From NCBI RefSeq assembly GCF_029227915.1, contig NC_079888.1:13869001-13933000 (forward strand): a stretch of 64,000 nucleotides of DNA. Reading direction: 5' to 3'. Below are positions 41,634 to 54,142 of this stretch, piece after piece. Every line of letters starts with the position of its first letter. The first letter of the stretch is position 1. The position numbers and the translations under genes are program-made. Below the pieces are notes generated by a model, which was not told the origin of the DNA, searched no databases, and saw nothing but the letters and a program-made list of their open reading frames with translations. This stretch comes from Hydractinia symbiolongicarpus (taxonomy: Eukaryota > Cnidaria > Hydrozoa > Anthoathecata > Hydractiniidae).

Positions 41634-42216
41634 TCTCTCTGAAATTCTACATAAAGAAAGGAATTGATAAGATGTGTTACAGCATTTGCACAAGTTTGCT
41701 TGCAGAATGTAAGCAACAGGAGACTTTTTGACACCAACAAGAAGACAGGACATACTGATCACCAGAATGACCTCAAGTGGTAGGGTCGGTGATCGTAATT
41801 ATGTTTTATATCATTTTAGGACATTTGTATTCGTATTGTAGTATTATCAAGAACAACTGATATTCGAGTGTTTGTGAAGTGAACTGCTGAAGTGTTTAGC
41901 GCTTTCAGGCCTCTCGATACGCCAGAGTAAGGTCTCTTAAGTTTTGGGCAATTTGCGCAGTTGTTAAACGTCACATCGGCTGACAATAAACGCAACTGCC
42001 GTCGGATCAGATAGATAAATTTTGACAAAACAAAGTTGATAAACTCCTCTCTCCAACTGTAACTATGTAATATTAGGTACAACTTAAACTTGTTTGCCTG
42101 CCGCACAAAATAGCTGGTGATCCGTAGAAAGCTTGAACTGGGTGACAACGCTACACTGAAAGTGTTTAATATTTGAGACTGGAATCTGCAAACATATAAT
42201 TGTGTGTTCTTCAGTG

Positions 42217-43942
42217 TCTCTATAATAATAGCCGTCGTCTGTCTGTCTGTTCAAAAGGGTTACCGATATTCCTTTGATCTTTTCGCGAATTTTTAGAAAA
42301 CAGGGGGTTGTTTAATGGAAAACTTTATAATTAATTGAACTAAACTCAAGAAATTAATTTATTACCTTAATTAATTTAATTACTTTAATTTATTGCCATA
42401 AGTAAGAAAAGTAAATTTAGTGATAAAAATGAATGCATTATTTTAATACGCCATTTTTAATAATAATTACCCCCGTGACCTCAATCGCCGTTTTCGCTCA
42501 GAAGCTACAGAAAACAAATGGGACAGTTTACTGATAGTTTTACTGACTTTGTTTTGACCGCTCGCACATAATACACCAATCAAAACACTTGATTGTTTAA
42601 AAAACCAATCCAAGACTTTCGCGGCCTGGGCATGCCAACGAAGAAACATGAGGACCGAAACATGATGGCTATTTTTGTTTTTAAAGTAATGGTGGGTCAG
42701 TGCTGTTTGTAAGTCTGTTTCAATTTTTGTCTACTATAAGCTTTTTATTTTCGTAATATTGTTTTTTTGTATGTTCTAAAATGTTAAGATAAATACATTG
42801 TCACGTTTTTAGTCACGTACAGATCTTAAACGCGCCAGTTTTGGATTTTTGGCTAGGAACGAAGATTTTGGAGGCTAGCTTACTTATTACTATTCTGTAT
42901 GGTATAACAGCTTTTATCCTACCCACCATTTATTTTTGTGTTGAGACTGTAGCCATTTAGCTAGCTCCTATCTTTGGCTAAAAAGTGAGAGTATAAAAAT
43001 GCAGTTTGGCTACAACAATATTCTTAAACAAAAAGTTAAATGCAGTTAGCTAGGTACCTAAATCTGTTTTTATTTTTTCCTGAAAACTTTTTGTGCAAAT
43101 AAAATGACTGACAGATTATTTTAGCTGAACCGGTAATGACAGGCTGTTCCCTGTGTTTTCATTAAAACCGAAGTTGCAATGAAGTTTTTTTGGAAATGGG
43201 GTATTACGCCTATACGCCTGTTCAACTCTGTTTTACTATACTAAGCGGTTAGCCCAGGGTTAACAACATACTGTTGTTTTTGGTAAAGGCTGTTACGCTT
43301 ATACGCATGTACAACGTGGTTTTCCTGTACTAAGGGGTCAACCCAATGTGACAATTCATTTTTAAACTTTCTCGGTAATCACGTCTGTACGGATGTGCAA
43401 CAATGTTTACTTGGACTAACCGCTCAGCCCTGTTGTGTTTTTTTAAACAGAGTCTATGAGAAAGTTTTTTCCAAAGGCGTATTATTCCTATACGCCTGTG
43501 CAACACGGTTTAACTGTAGTAAGCGCTTGGCCCAGTGTCACGATAAATTTTTTAACTTTCACAAGAACTTATTCTGCAAAATAAAATAATACTAACTGAT
43601 TGTTTTTGCTATGATGGGGTACCGACTGTTGTTTGTAAACTGTGTTTTTATTTCAGCTATCGTTGCGGGGAATGTTTTTTGAAAAATATGTTACAGTCGC
43701 AAGACTATAATGGTGTATGCGCTTCACTTAATTTACGACATACTGTATACCTGTACTAAAGTGCTCCACCTGGTCGTGTGGCACAGTTTACAGCACTTAT
43801 TAAGCGCTCCACAGAGTGTTCAACGTCAGGTCACACCTTGACTTTGGCCTACCCCGGTGTCAAAACGCCAAATGCGACACGCGTTTAAGTGGTATAAAAA
43901 GGATGTGCGGACCCGTGGATTTTTCCACGGGCCATCGACTAG
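42217..43942 (+). mobile_element. Helitron-like element F, about 1.7 kb, best-preserved ends
   Basis: Starts TCTCTATAATAATAGCC. The 3' end has a perfect hairpin CCCGTGGA-TTTT-TCCACGGG (43912-43931), seven bases, CTAG (43939-43942) and then T. This is the classic non-autonomous Helitron layout. No ORF of note inside. Confidence 0.6.
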
Positions 43943-45079
43943 TCTACTAATAATATAACCAAAGATAACAGAACATACTTCGCATCGAGTTGAAACATAT
44001 AGGCACATAAGTATCAAAAAAGTCTAAATGGTTATTACTGAAAGCTGAAAAATGACACAAAAATAAATAAAATCCAAAATGAATCGAAAAAAATGTATAT
44101 CGTTTTTGTTAAAAAATTGTTATAAATTTTTCAATTGAAATAGACGGCAATTAAAAACTCTCTAACGATAAATTTAAACACATGGGTTACTAAGGAATAA
44201 AACTTAATTTAGCGTGACTTTTTCACTAAAAATTTACTTCATTGTTCCTTTCAAATAATTAGTTTTTTGAAATACGACACAGTTTTGGATAAGATGATTT
44301 ATAGCGGCCGTTTGTAAAAAAAAATTAAACAATAAAATCGTCATTGTCTGTCATGATAACAGACTACTTTAACCTGTGGAAGAATTCATAACTCCATCTG
44401 TCCTATCTATGCCTCTCTCACCACCAATACAAAAGCTAAACGTTGAATTCATGGCTTTATCAGACTGTTTGTGTTGGAACAATGTGCCATGCGCCTATTA
44501 CTCGCAGGATTCGCGTTGATTTTCGACAAAAATTAGAAACTCTAAGTGTGATACCGATAAGTGTGACAAAATTCCTGCTCAGGTAAATGTTCAATATGGA
44601 GATCAAGTCCTTTCATTTTATACCAACGAACAAAACGAGAAAAGTCATATCTTGTTAATACCATTGACGCTTTTTTAAACTTCTTCAATAAAATATGCTA
44701 AAAATCTTCAACAAAAGAAGCTGTAAATAATTTTATTGTGGATGATCTACGTTTGAACAAATGAAAGAACACTGTATGTACGCTTGTTTTATCATAACGT
44801 ATCAGCTGCAATTACTAAATCGTCCTTGTTAAAAGTAAAGTATCTGTCACTTTCTAGTTTGCAAGAGAAATATATTGGCTAAGGTTTTTAAAATAGTATT
44901 GGCGATCCATCTAACTGTTTCCAACTTTATTGATACACGTATTTTGTGTGTTCAAATGGGTTGTGCCGCAACTTTATTTCGAAAACACCCGGCAGAACCC
45001 GATTTTACGGATTTTGTTTTTGTTGCACGTAGATTAGTTACGGAACGACTGCATAACCCAATAAAAAAAGCTCACGAAA
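43943..45079. other. intergenic DNA
   Basis: Begins with a partial element start (TCTACTAATAATATAACC). Otherwise no gene or clear repeat. The ORF at 44875-45087 has no support. Confidence 0.4.
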
Positions 45080-45660
45080 ACCAATAATGGTGTCAGGTTT
45101 GTAGTTCTCCTTTTGGATTTTTTTTTAAATACTTTGTACCTACAGGAATATTAATTTTTCGGTATGTTTTCAAATGTTGATGAATATATTATCACGTTTT
45201 CTAGCCATGTATAAATCTGAAACAAACCAATTTTAGGATTTTGACTACGAACGGAGACTTCGGAGGCAGCAATTTGCTGAATCCAGTCACCTATAGTTAG
45301 CTCTATTCTATTCATATTCTTTTAAAGTTTTTATTTAGCTTGGTATAATCTTATGTATTATGTTGGAATTGTGGCTACCTAGCTCTGCAGCTAGCTTTGC
45401 CTAAACAAATTCAATAATTCTTATGCTGAATGCAGTTAGGTAGTTACACTTTTATTACTGTCATGAAAACTTATACTGCAAAATAGAAGTGCTGAGTATT
45501 TTTTTAGCTGGACGGCATTATGACGGGCCTGTTTCCTGTGTTTTTATTCAAACCGAAGTTGCAATAAAGTATTTTTGAAAAGAGTATTACGCCTATACGG
45601 ATGGGCGACACGGTTTACCTGGTATCACGATTAAGTTTTTAACTTTTACGGGAATTCCAT
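45080..45660 (+). repeat. truncated copy of the B/F Helitron-like family
   Basis: Blocks matching 40270-40960 and 42690-43210 in order: GTTTGTAG..., ATATTATCACGTTTT, GCAATAAAGTATTTTTG, TATTACGCCTATACG. The typical 5' and 3' ends are absent. It borders the last exon of the secreted PAN/EGF gene. Confidence 0.55.
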
Positions 45661-45779
45661 AAAATAAAAATTATGGGCCGTCTGTTTTTTGGAATCGTAC
45701 GATCTTTCACGATAAAATAATGTAAAAAGTATCAAAGTGAAGTCCACGTTATCCTGCTCAACATATCGACCAACAACGA

Positions 45780-48700
45780 TCAGTCACAGAACACAGCATA
45801 CACGTCTGCACAAGAACTTCCAGATCGATAATTCTCAGACAAACCTCTTAAATCTGGGAGGTACCAGATTCTCAACTCGTCTCCTTTTATTGCAGGTTTG
45901 TTTATATGATCAAATTCGAGGTATGGTGAGTTGCCATGGTATCCAGAAAGGTAGTAGTATTTCTTCGGGTTTGAATTTGGAAATATGATGACGTTGTTTA
46001 TGTCAGTAATTGCTGTCCAAATCTCCTGTTCATTGGTGTAATCGCACCCCCATAGTGAGACACCGGTTGCACCAGGAACATAGCAATTTAATGTGGTTTC
46101 GCCTGTATGTTGAAGCTTTAGCTTTTTAAGTGTGCCAGTATGACGTAATGTGAAGTTTCCATAACTGTCATCTCTTGCACCAAAACACACATTTGTTGTT
46201 TGAAGCTTCCAATCGTCGACTAAAATGTTTAATGACACACAAATTACAATGCTTATTATTTTTCAAAACTGTTTTATGTTTAAATTATCTTTATCTGTCG
46301 GTGATTTCTTGGTAATCTATAGGTTATCTATGTATAGGTAGTTTCTTGGAAATTTTTTTACACACGAACGAAGACAAATAACAGTTATCTTTTGACATTT
46401 TGATCACTGGAAATCTAAATTATTGCAACTTATACCAAGCTTAAGGACTGATTTATGTTTTGTCACCGATTTACATGGAAATTAAAGTGATTGTAGCGTA
46501 TTATACATTGCAACATCAAAACCGGTCAGTATCCGTTAAATAACAAATATATCAATGATTAGTATGTGGCGGCAATTAGTTTGTACCTGTAGCCTGGTTG
46601 GTATATTCTATTCTAATATTTTTTATCTCTATAATAATATGCTACCAAAACGTTAGCAAACCTTATCTTCCTCCTGAGTGGATTCTTCCACGGGCCTTAT
46701 CGACTAGTCTATCGACTAGTCTCTATAATAATACGCTAGGTGTGTCTGCCTGTGTGTCTGTGACAGGCAAAGTGGATGTCTTCATTTTCCTTTGATGTTG
46801 CCGAAAAATGCATGTCTAATATGTTAAATTTTCTGACGTTACAACGCGACGAGAATAACACTACTTTAACGTCAATATCCTATATTAAATTAATGAAGCC
46901 ATTACGGTGCACATAAAACTTTGAGGCCAAATAACTTGAAAACGAGGTGGTGACGTCAATGATTTTTCACCGCGTGGGTAACTAGGGACCAACTAGGACC
47001 AATTTGGGTAATTTTTCTAAACCTGGGTCCCCAAATCCGTTTCGGAATGGACGGGTTGATGACGTCATCGAAAAACCTTCAAACCCTAATATCTCTGCAA
47101 CCGTTTATCAAAAGTACATAATCCTATACATTTTTCTGATCAGAGTTTCAAGATCTATGCGATGAAAGCAACCGGTATAGAAATTTCCAAAAAAAATTTT
47201 TTAGGTTTTGTCAGGCCATTGCTGACGTCAGCAAAATTTTCAAACCCTTATAACTCATTAACCGCTCATTAAAAGCACATGATCATATAAATTTTCTTGA
47301 TCAGCGTTTTAACTCCACACAATAGAGGCAACGTGAAAACAAGCTTCTGAATTTATTTATTTTGTATTTGCACTGCTGACGTCAGCAAAAAATGTAGAAC
47401 AACCTATTTTACCATCTTCCTTTTGCATGAGTGGATTTTTCCACGGGCCTTATCGACTAGTCTATATAATAATACGCTAGGTGTGTCTGTGTGTCTGTGA
47501 CAGGCAAAGTGAATGACTTCATTTTCCTTTGATGTTGCCGAAAAATTCATGTCTAATATGGTAAATTTTCTGACGTTACGACGCGACGAAAAATAACACT
47601 ACTTTAACGTCAATATCCTATATTAAATTAATGAAGCCATTACAGTGCACCTAAAACTTTGAGGCCAAATAACTTGGAAACGAGGTGGTGACGTCAATGA
47701 TTTTTCACCGCGTGGGTAACTAGGGACCAACTAGGACCAATTTGGGTAATTTTCCCAAACCTGGGTCCCCGAATCCGTTTCGGAATGGACGGGTTGATGA
47801 CGTCATCGAAAAACCTTCAAATCCTAAAATCTCTGCAACCGTTTGTCAAAAATACGCGATCCTATACATTTTCTTAATAAGCGTTTAAGACCTATACAAT
47901 GAAGGCAGCAGGTATACAAATTTCTAAAAAAAAAATTTGGGGGGTTTAACTGGCCATTGCTGACATCAGCAAAATGTTAAAACCCTTATGTCTCATTAAC
48001 TGCTTATCAAAAAGATATGATCATATACATTTTCTTGGTCAGCGTTTTAACATCTGCATAGTACAGGCAACGAATAAACTAAATTTCGCCAAATATTTTT
48101 GTAATTGCACTGCTGACGTCAGCAAAAAATCTAAAACAACCTACTTTTCCATTGTCCTTCTGCTTAAGTAGATTTTTCTACGGGCCTTATCGACTAGTCT
48201 CTAAATTAATACGCTAGGTGTGTCTGTCTGTGTGTCTGTGACAGGCAAAGTGGATGTCTTCATTTTCCTTTGATGTAGTTGAAAAAGTTATGTCTTATTT
48301 GTTAAATTTATGACGTTACGGCGCGACGTCAATAATACTACTTTAACGTCAATATCCTATCTTAAATTAATGAAACCATTACAGTGCACTTAAAAAATTT
48401 GAGGCCAAATAACTTGGAAACGAGGTGGTGACGTCAATGTTTTTCACTGCGTGGGTAACTAGGGACCACTGGGACCAATTTGGATAAATTTCACAAACCT
48501 GGGTCCCTGAATCCGTTTCGGAATGACCGGGTTGATGACGTCATCAAAAAACCTTTAAACCTCAATACCTCCGTAACCGTTTTTCAACAGCACGTGATCT
48601 TATACATTTTCTTGATCAGCGATTCAAGATCTATGCAATGAAGACAACGGGTATTCAAATTTCCTAAAAAAAATTTTTGGTACTTTCAGGAGACTTTCTT

Positions 48701-51700
48701 GACGTCAGCACAATTTTCAAAGCCTTATATCTCATTAATCGTTCATCAAGAGCTTGTGATCATATACATTTTCTTGATCAGCGTTTTAAGCTCTACACAA
48801 TAGAGGCAACGTGAAAACAAGGTTCTATTTTTTTTGTGGATTGGTTGCTGACGTCATCAAAATTCAAATCATGCTTCTTTTTTTTTTTTATCCTGCCTAA
48901 GTGGATTTTTCGACGGGTTTTATCGACTAGTTTTTATTAAAATATTTGCCGTATTTTCATCAAAGTTTTATGTCGTTGCATTGCATTAAAATTAGATGTT
49001 GATTAACCCCTCCTTTCTCCCTCTTTTAATGGTATTAGAACAATATCTGAATTTCATACTTGTATAGGATTACCTTACACTGACAACTATTGTTCAAATA
49101 GAATATAAAGGGTAGGACAGGCATGTACAAAAAACCATATGCAGTACTTAAATAAAAAAGTAAAACTTAAGTAAAATCATACCATTGCAGTGACATTTGT
49201 GTTGAGTTCCATCGTAGGTGTTTTCACATCTTCCATATTTGCATGGTTTGACTGTGTCGCAATAAGAAACATTCTAGAAATGAAAGCACACTTAAGTTTT
49301 ACAGGATTAACTTTTCTTTATATATATTTTTTCTTTTTGGATTTTCAAGTATTCTCATGTTGAGTTAACTTTTTAGACAACCTATGGTTACCCACTTAGC
49401 TGAGATCTTACCCTCTCTAAGGAATCTTTATGAAATGCGATGAAATGCGGGCTAGCTGTCTTAAATGCCATGTTACTTGAGTCGACAGGGTGATTTCTTC
49501 ATATGAATGAATGAAGAAAAGTGCAAGGAGGTCTAAAATAGCTATGTGAACGCTGGGTGCATCTTATCTTTATCAAGCAAGCAGCCCCCGGTACATCAAA
49601 TCAGCTCAACCCATTCAACAGCCAAAAATACTAAACTATGTAACTTAGAAAGTTCTTGGATTTTTTTTTTATTTTTTCAGACAAAGAAAGTTGGACAATT
49701 TTATGGGGGGATGATAGAAATTTTGACTAGAGTTGTTTTACGTAAAGAATTAACTGGTTAAATGTGAACAAAAGATGTAAACAAAAGATTTCGCAAGTGA
49801 CGACCATTTTGTCTGACAAAAGTATCACAATCTTGCGTCTTATAGATTTTTAATTCACTGTCGAAAAATCTTCTTTACATATTCCTATTCAGTGGTTCAA
49901 AATGGTTACGCGCAACTTTTTATCGCCCCCCCCCCCCGCAGAGTTATTCCATAATTTTAAAATTAAGCCTTAACCAAGCATTTGTCTTCCCTATAGTAAA
50001 AACGGCGTTCAGTATATATCATTCAAAAAGACAAACCTCAGTTGTCGGAAGTCCATCTCTCCATTTTGTTATGTCCTTCTCCTATGGTAGAAAATATAAA
50101 ACGAACGGGAAATATTTTGGAATAAATAGAAAATTCACACTGACTGTAACTCCTTTGAATGAGTTTTTTTTAAATATTTTCTCAAGAAGGTTATTCCTTA
50201 GTATGTTTTTAATAAAAATTAACAAATATAAAATCAGGAAGTATATGAAATGGGTTAACTTATTGAGCACATGTTAAACAACTGATAAACTATTTATAAT
50301 TATTAGTTCATAAATATACAAAATTGGAGTATTCCAAAAAACTCTAAGTCAATGAAAACTTTTAGCCGGAGAAAATTTGGTTACTGACCCTCAAAATTAG
50401 TCACTTTTCTACATCTCTTTTTTTGTTTTCCTTTTTTTAACATGGTTTCAACATGGTTATTTTCACTTTGAAAAAAAAAAGAAATGAGATACCACGTTTT
50501 AACTTTATATAATAGATCGGGTTAAGTGACAATCTATGTTTTCAGGCCAACCTTAAAGCAACATATAACAACGTCCATTTCTTTTACCTTATGATTTAGT
50601 TAGCGACATTTTGGGGAGTCAGTATTTTTTAGTGACGTCAGAAATGGGTAAAAATTGGCTTAAATTTGAGATTTCTGATATATTTATATATTAGAGCGAA
50701 TATGACAAACAAAAGTAATGTACAAATATATACTATGAATTTCCGTGCGGCTTTCTTTGCAGGACATTTGGTGATTATATGTATAGTTAAGATAATTGCG
50801 GTATACTAGTACTGATAAGTTAACACCGCCGCGAAACACTAGAGTGTCTATAAAATGATGAGTATCGTTCTTGTCGTGTTCAATTGTAAACTGAACTTCT
50901 TTTGTAAAACATTATAATATTCAAGCATTGCGTTTAAATGCGCTCCTTTATGTATTAAGAAGACGTCATCCACGAATCTCTAAAAGCGTGATCTGAAGTT
51001 AATAAAGCTGTGGTCTCATGAGCTAGCTTATATATTTCAGTTACCATATAGAAAGTTGCGCCACTCATAGCCACACCGTCAGTTTACGTTAAGAAGTTAC
51101 TGTCAAATAAATACGAAGGTTTTATAAGCACAACCTCGACCAAGGAAATTAATTTTTCAATAGGGATCGTGTTTTGTTCTCATACTCATTATCATTAAGT
51201 AGTAATTCCCTGATAATGTATAATACATTATCAGGGAAAGGTACATTTGTGTGGAGTAAAATAACATCAAATGATAAACTCGTCGTCCTTGATCCGTATG
51301 TTTGCGATAAATTCCGAAAACTTTCAAGTTTTTGCTTTGTGAGATCTCGTTTGAGTCGTGCGTATGGACCGTTGTTGATGTGGTCATAACTTTTATCAAG
51401 ATAATCCTTCCTGTTTAAAATAGAAATGCCCGAGAGAAAGAGTTATCTCATATAAACAACACCTTACTTGCAACCAGGTACTCGAGACAAAACATTAAAA
51501 AGGGTGAAACAAAGTTCAGAAACAGAACTGATAAGAGCCGTGACGGGGAGGATGCTGCAGATGAACCAGTAGCTACAGTGTGTATGCTATATAGCAGAGA
51601 CAAATAACATACTTCGTCAGGTATTAAAAGATTATAAATTGAGTTTTTCAATCTAGAAACACGCTACGTAGTATATTGTCGAATTCGAAATACAAAATGT

Positions 51701-52975
51701 GCCTAGAAAGCCAATCTAATATTGTCCACTGATCATAGACCGAGATTCTGGTTGGATAACAAAAACAGTCACAAAAACCATAAATAGTAAAGTACGCCAA
51801 AATATGGGCTAAAATTTTGTGACTTTTTATCCAATTTAATAAGCTCCACGAGTATAAAAATTTTTTAAAATGACGTCACACCTGTTGTCATGGTGACACA
51901 TCTGTCAACAGATGGTATTAAAAAAATTTAAAGTTTTTGTAGAAATTGTTTTACATTCATTTTATGCATTACTTATAGGTTTTCTATTTTTGATGATGAC
52001 GTCATCGCTGACTTAATGATGTCATTGGATTTTTTTTATCCCAATAATGTTCCAATGGATTAGTCATCATGTGTACCAAGTTTCAATGCAATACCATGTT
52101 TCCTTCATCGTTTTTAAAGGGGGGGGGGGGGGGGGGGCTAGCCTCCTTAACTTACAAATGGCCAAAGATAATTACGATTATTGCCCGACGATAACAGCTG
52201 TCAAAACGTTGCCTAGAATAAACTTTCATGACATGATAATATTTATATTATTCAACGACTAAACAGATAAGTGGTAATATTTTTCAATATATATATATCG
52301 CATAGCTTTTCTTGAAATGTTAATTAAAACATTTGTATGCACGTGTTTATACCCAATTTATTTCTTACTTACTTTGAATAACACGACGCGCTGCATCTGT
52401 TAACTTGTTAAGCACAATTTTAACAACTAATCAATCAATATTTTTCATAACTTTACAAAAACAAAAACGCTTATAACAAGTTGAGAAAGGAAACTTAATA
52501 ATGTTTTTCCTCATGAAAAATAAAGAATATCGCATCAGGTATGGGTTATCGTATACTTAAGGCAAGGGGTTGCAGTTGGTCAAAGTCAAAGTACACGTTC
52601 TTAAGTACCTTTAAAATCTTTTTACTTAAAAGTCTTTTACTTAAAATTTTTATTAGCTTTTCATACCTCATATGTTTCCATTTGATCACCATCTGATAAC
52701 TTTAAAAGCTGCAACTCATCGCCACCTCCTTCCTTAACAAACCAACACTCTCCGAACCTTTTTTCAACTTTGTCTTCCTTAAAATACGGCTTGTCACAAT
52801 TTTCGTTATGTCGACATTCCAACAGACAGGCTGTTCTTATCTGTCGTTTCGCATATCTTGTAATTTTTCCCTTTGTGATGGAATCTACATCATGTATATG
52901 GTAGAGATACTCTTGTGTTAATATATATTTGATAGCAGAACATAATAAGAATATGCTGAAAATTCTAACAGCCAT
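45780..52975 (-). CDS. secreted PAN-like/EGF-like protein, three exons (279 aa)
   Basis: Exons on the minus strand are 52975-52667 (309 nt), 49273-49183 (91 nt) and 46219-45780 (440 nt). All junctions are GT-AG and the phases fit (0, then 1), giving 840 nt. Exon 1 encodes a signal peptide ('MAVRIFSIFLLCSAIKYILT') and a Cys-containing PAN/apple-like segment ('RTACLLECRHNENC', 'GECWFV'). Exon 2 is an EGF-like module ('YCDTVKPCKYGRCEN', 'HKCHCNG'). Exon 3 has 'VDDWKLQTTNVCFGARDD', 'GVSLWGCDY' and 'ELRIWYLPDLRG', a domain I associate with cnidarian secreted and matrix proteins. Ligand or role unknown. Both introns are full of transposon sequence. The reading frame is intact across all exons. Confidence 0.75.
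46626..46707 (+). mobile_element. 82-bp minimal Helitron-like element
   Basis: Starts TCTCTATAATAATATGC after an A (46625) and ends GTGGATTCTTCCAC hairpin, GGGCCTTATCGA and CTAG. It holds nearly nothing but the two ends. A 12-bp piece (TCTATCGACTAG) separates it from the next unit. Confidence 0.65.
46720..47460 (+). mobile_element. Helitron-like unit H1 (741 bp) of a head-to-tail array
   Basis: Starts TCTCTATAATAATACGCTAG and ends with hairpin GTGGA-TTTT-TCCAC (47431-47444) plus GGGCCTTATCGACTAG. It holds several TGACGTCA palindromes. Non-coding. It lies in intron 2 of the PAN/EGF gene, in opposite orientation to the gene. Confidence 0.75.
47461..48197 (+). mobile_element. Helitron-like unit H2 (737 bp)
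   Basis: Joined without spacer to H1 (CTAG followed directly by TCTATATAATAATACGC). About 90% alike to H1 by eye. Its end hairpin is GTAGATTTTTCTAC, where both arms changed together (G-C to A-T), so the hairpin is kept. Confidence 0.75.
48198..48930 (+). mobile_element. Helitron-like unit H3 (733 bp)
   Basis: Third unit, starting TCTCTAAATTAATACGC and ending with a damaged hairpin (GTGGATTTTTCGAC) and CTAG followed by T. Together with the A before the 82-bp element this places the array in an A|T target, as Helitrons require. It is more diverged than H1 and H2. Confidence 0.7.
50770..51420 (-). pseudogene. Penelope-like reverse transcriptase fragment
   Basis: Minus-strand frames give 'DHINNGPYARLKRDLTKQKL', then 'LSFDVILLHTNVPFPDN' (RT motif with the first Asp), 'LTDGVAM' and 'FVDDVFLIHKG' (catalytic Asp-Asp), in that order, interrupted by stops and shifts. 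The D..SLYTNIP and FVDD blocks are those of Penelope-like elements. It lies in intron 1 of the PAN/EGF gene, same strand. Confidence 0.65.
51206..51238. repeat. 33-nt perfect palindrome
   Basis: TTCCCTGATAATGTAT (51206-51221), one base, ATACATTATCAGGGAA (51223-51238). It falls inside the reverse transcriptase fragment after 'VPFPDN', so one arm may be a local inverted duplication of coding sequence. Confidence 0.85.
52119..52137 (+). repeat. run of 19 G
   Basis: An uninterrupted G run in intron 1 of the PAN/EGF gene. A C-rich run at 49927-49939 lies in the same intron. Length is likely polymorphic or prone to sequencing error. Confidence 0.8.
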
Positions 52976-52980
52976 ATTTT

Positions 52981-53875
52981 CTTCGTCTCTTTGTGAAGTT
53001 ATTCTTCTTTTACTTCAAACACCTTCTAATAATATCAGAAGGTTACCATTGGCAACTAAAAATATATTCAATTGACGGTGGGATTGAAACGCAAGCTAAA
53101 TAACCAGAGCTCTTCAGATTAACACGAATTTTAAAAGCAACTTGGAATTATTGTCAGCCAGGAAGTTGGCCTAACTAGCAGAATTTGTGACAAGAAATAC
53201 AAGCATGTTACCTATAGTTGCTTATAGTCAGATCTGTAAAGACCTAAAATTGCGTAATACTTTTCATATCACTTAGAATACGTAGAAAATCGTGTAACAG
53301 AAAATGAGACTAATTAATTTTAAATGAATAAGGTAAGTCGAGTTTCGTCAATTTCAATAATTAAAAAAGGTTAAAAATAAACTTTGTATATTTTTTATAG
53401 AATACGTCATCATTAGCCTTCAATAATCACGAGAAAATTCTTGAACGTGATTGGCTAAGTGGAGAGTTATAAATATAATATCTCTCTTATTTTATATGTA
53501 CAATATACCTCAAAAAATTTCAGTAGTCCAAGTAGCCAGGAAAAAGCAAATGTTCATAGCACCTCAATTCTGTGTTGTCTGATCATGGCTTAAACTGTGA
53601 AATAACCTGTGCAGTAGTGCCTACTGGGTAGAAACCGGGATAGTCGGAAAAAATTAAAGCCACTAACCATTGAAATCAAAACATTGTTTTTTTTTGTTTT
53701 TTTTCAGTTTCAACAAATCCAAAAGTATCAGATGAAAGTATGCTTTCTGTTAGTAAAAAGTTTATTTTTGCATGGTTTTTAATAAAGTATTTCTAGTGCA
53801 TTAAAAAAATTTGATGCGCTTTTTTTAGAATCTACTTGTAACTTTCTTTTCATATATGGAGTGTACATACTGATG
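52981..53875. other. 5' flank of the PAN/EGF gene
   Basis: AT-rich with no further exon recognised. No clear TATA box is apparent upstream of the ATG at 52975. Confidence 0.35.
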
Positions 53876-54142
53876 GGTAGCAAGAGCGTGGGCCTTGTGG
53901 TTATGGAGTTCGCTTTGCAATCACAAGGTCCGTAGTTCGGTCACAGCGCGGGCATGTTTAGCAAGTGCCTTTACGACAGCTACGGGTCAACCCATGCCAT
54001 GTGAGGGAAATTGGGTAGGTATTACCGGTGTATACTTAATGTAGACATTCCGAACAGAGGACCCACATTAATAACAGTGTTTCCAACACTGAAGTGGCTA
54101 TATACTGTATAAATATTCGGAATAATAATAATACTAAAAAGT
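53876..54142 (+). repeat. SINE with tRNA-derived head
   Basis: GGGCCTTGTGGTTATGGAGTTCGC then GTAGTTCGGTCAC resembles A and B boxes of a tRNA. The body includes two short inverted pairs (GTTTCCAACACT region), and the tail is AATAATAATAAT. The layout fits a SINE. The family is not known to me. Confidence 0.5.

Noticed and set aside
45780-46238. Single-exon gene starting at Met 46238
   Set aside because: The first six codons lie in the intron. The AG acceptor at 46220-46221 and phase match to the EGF exon show it is the third exon.
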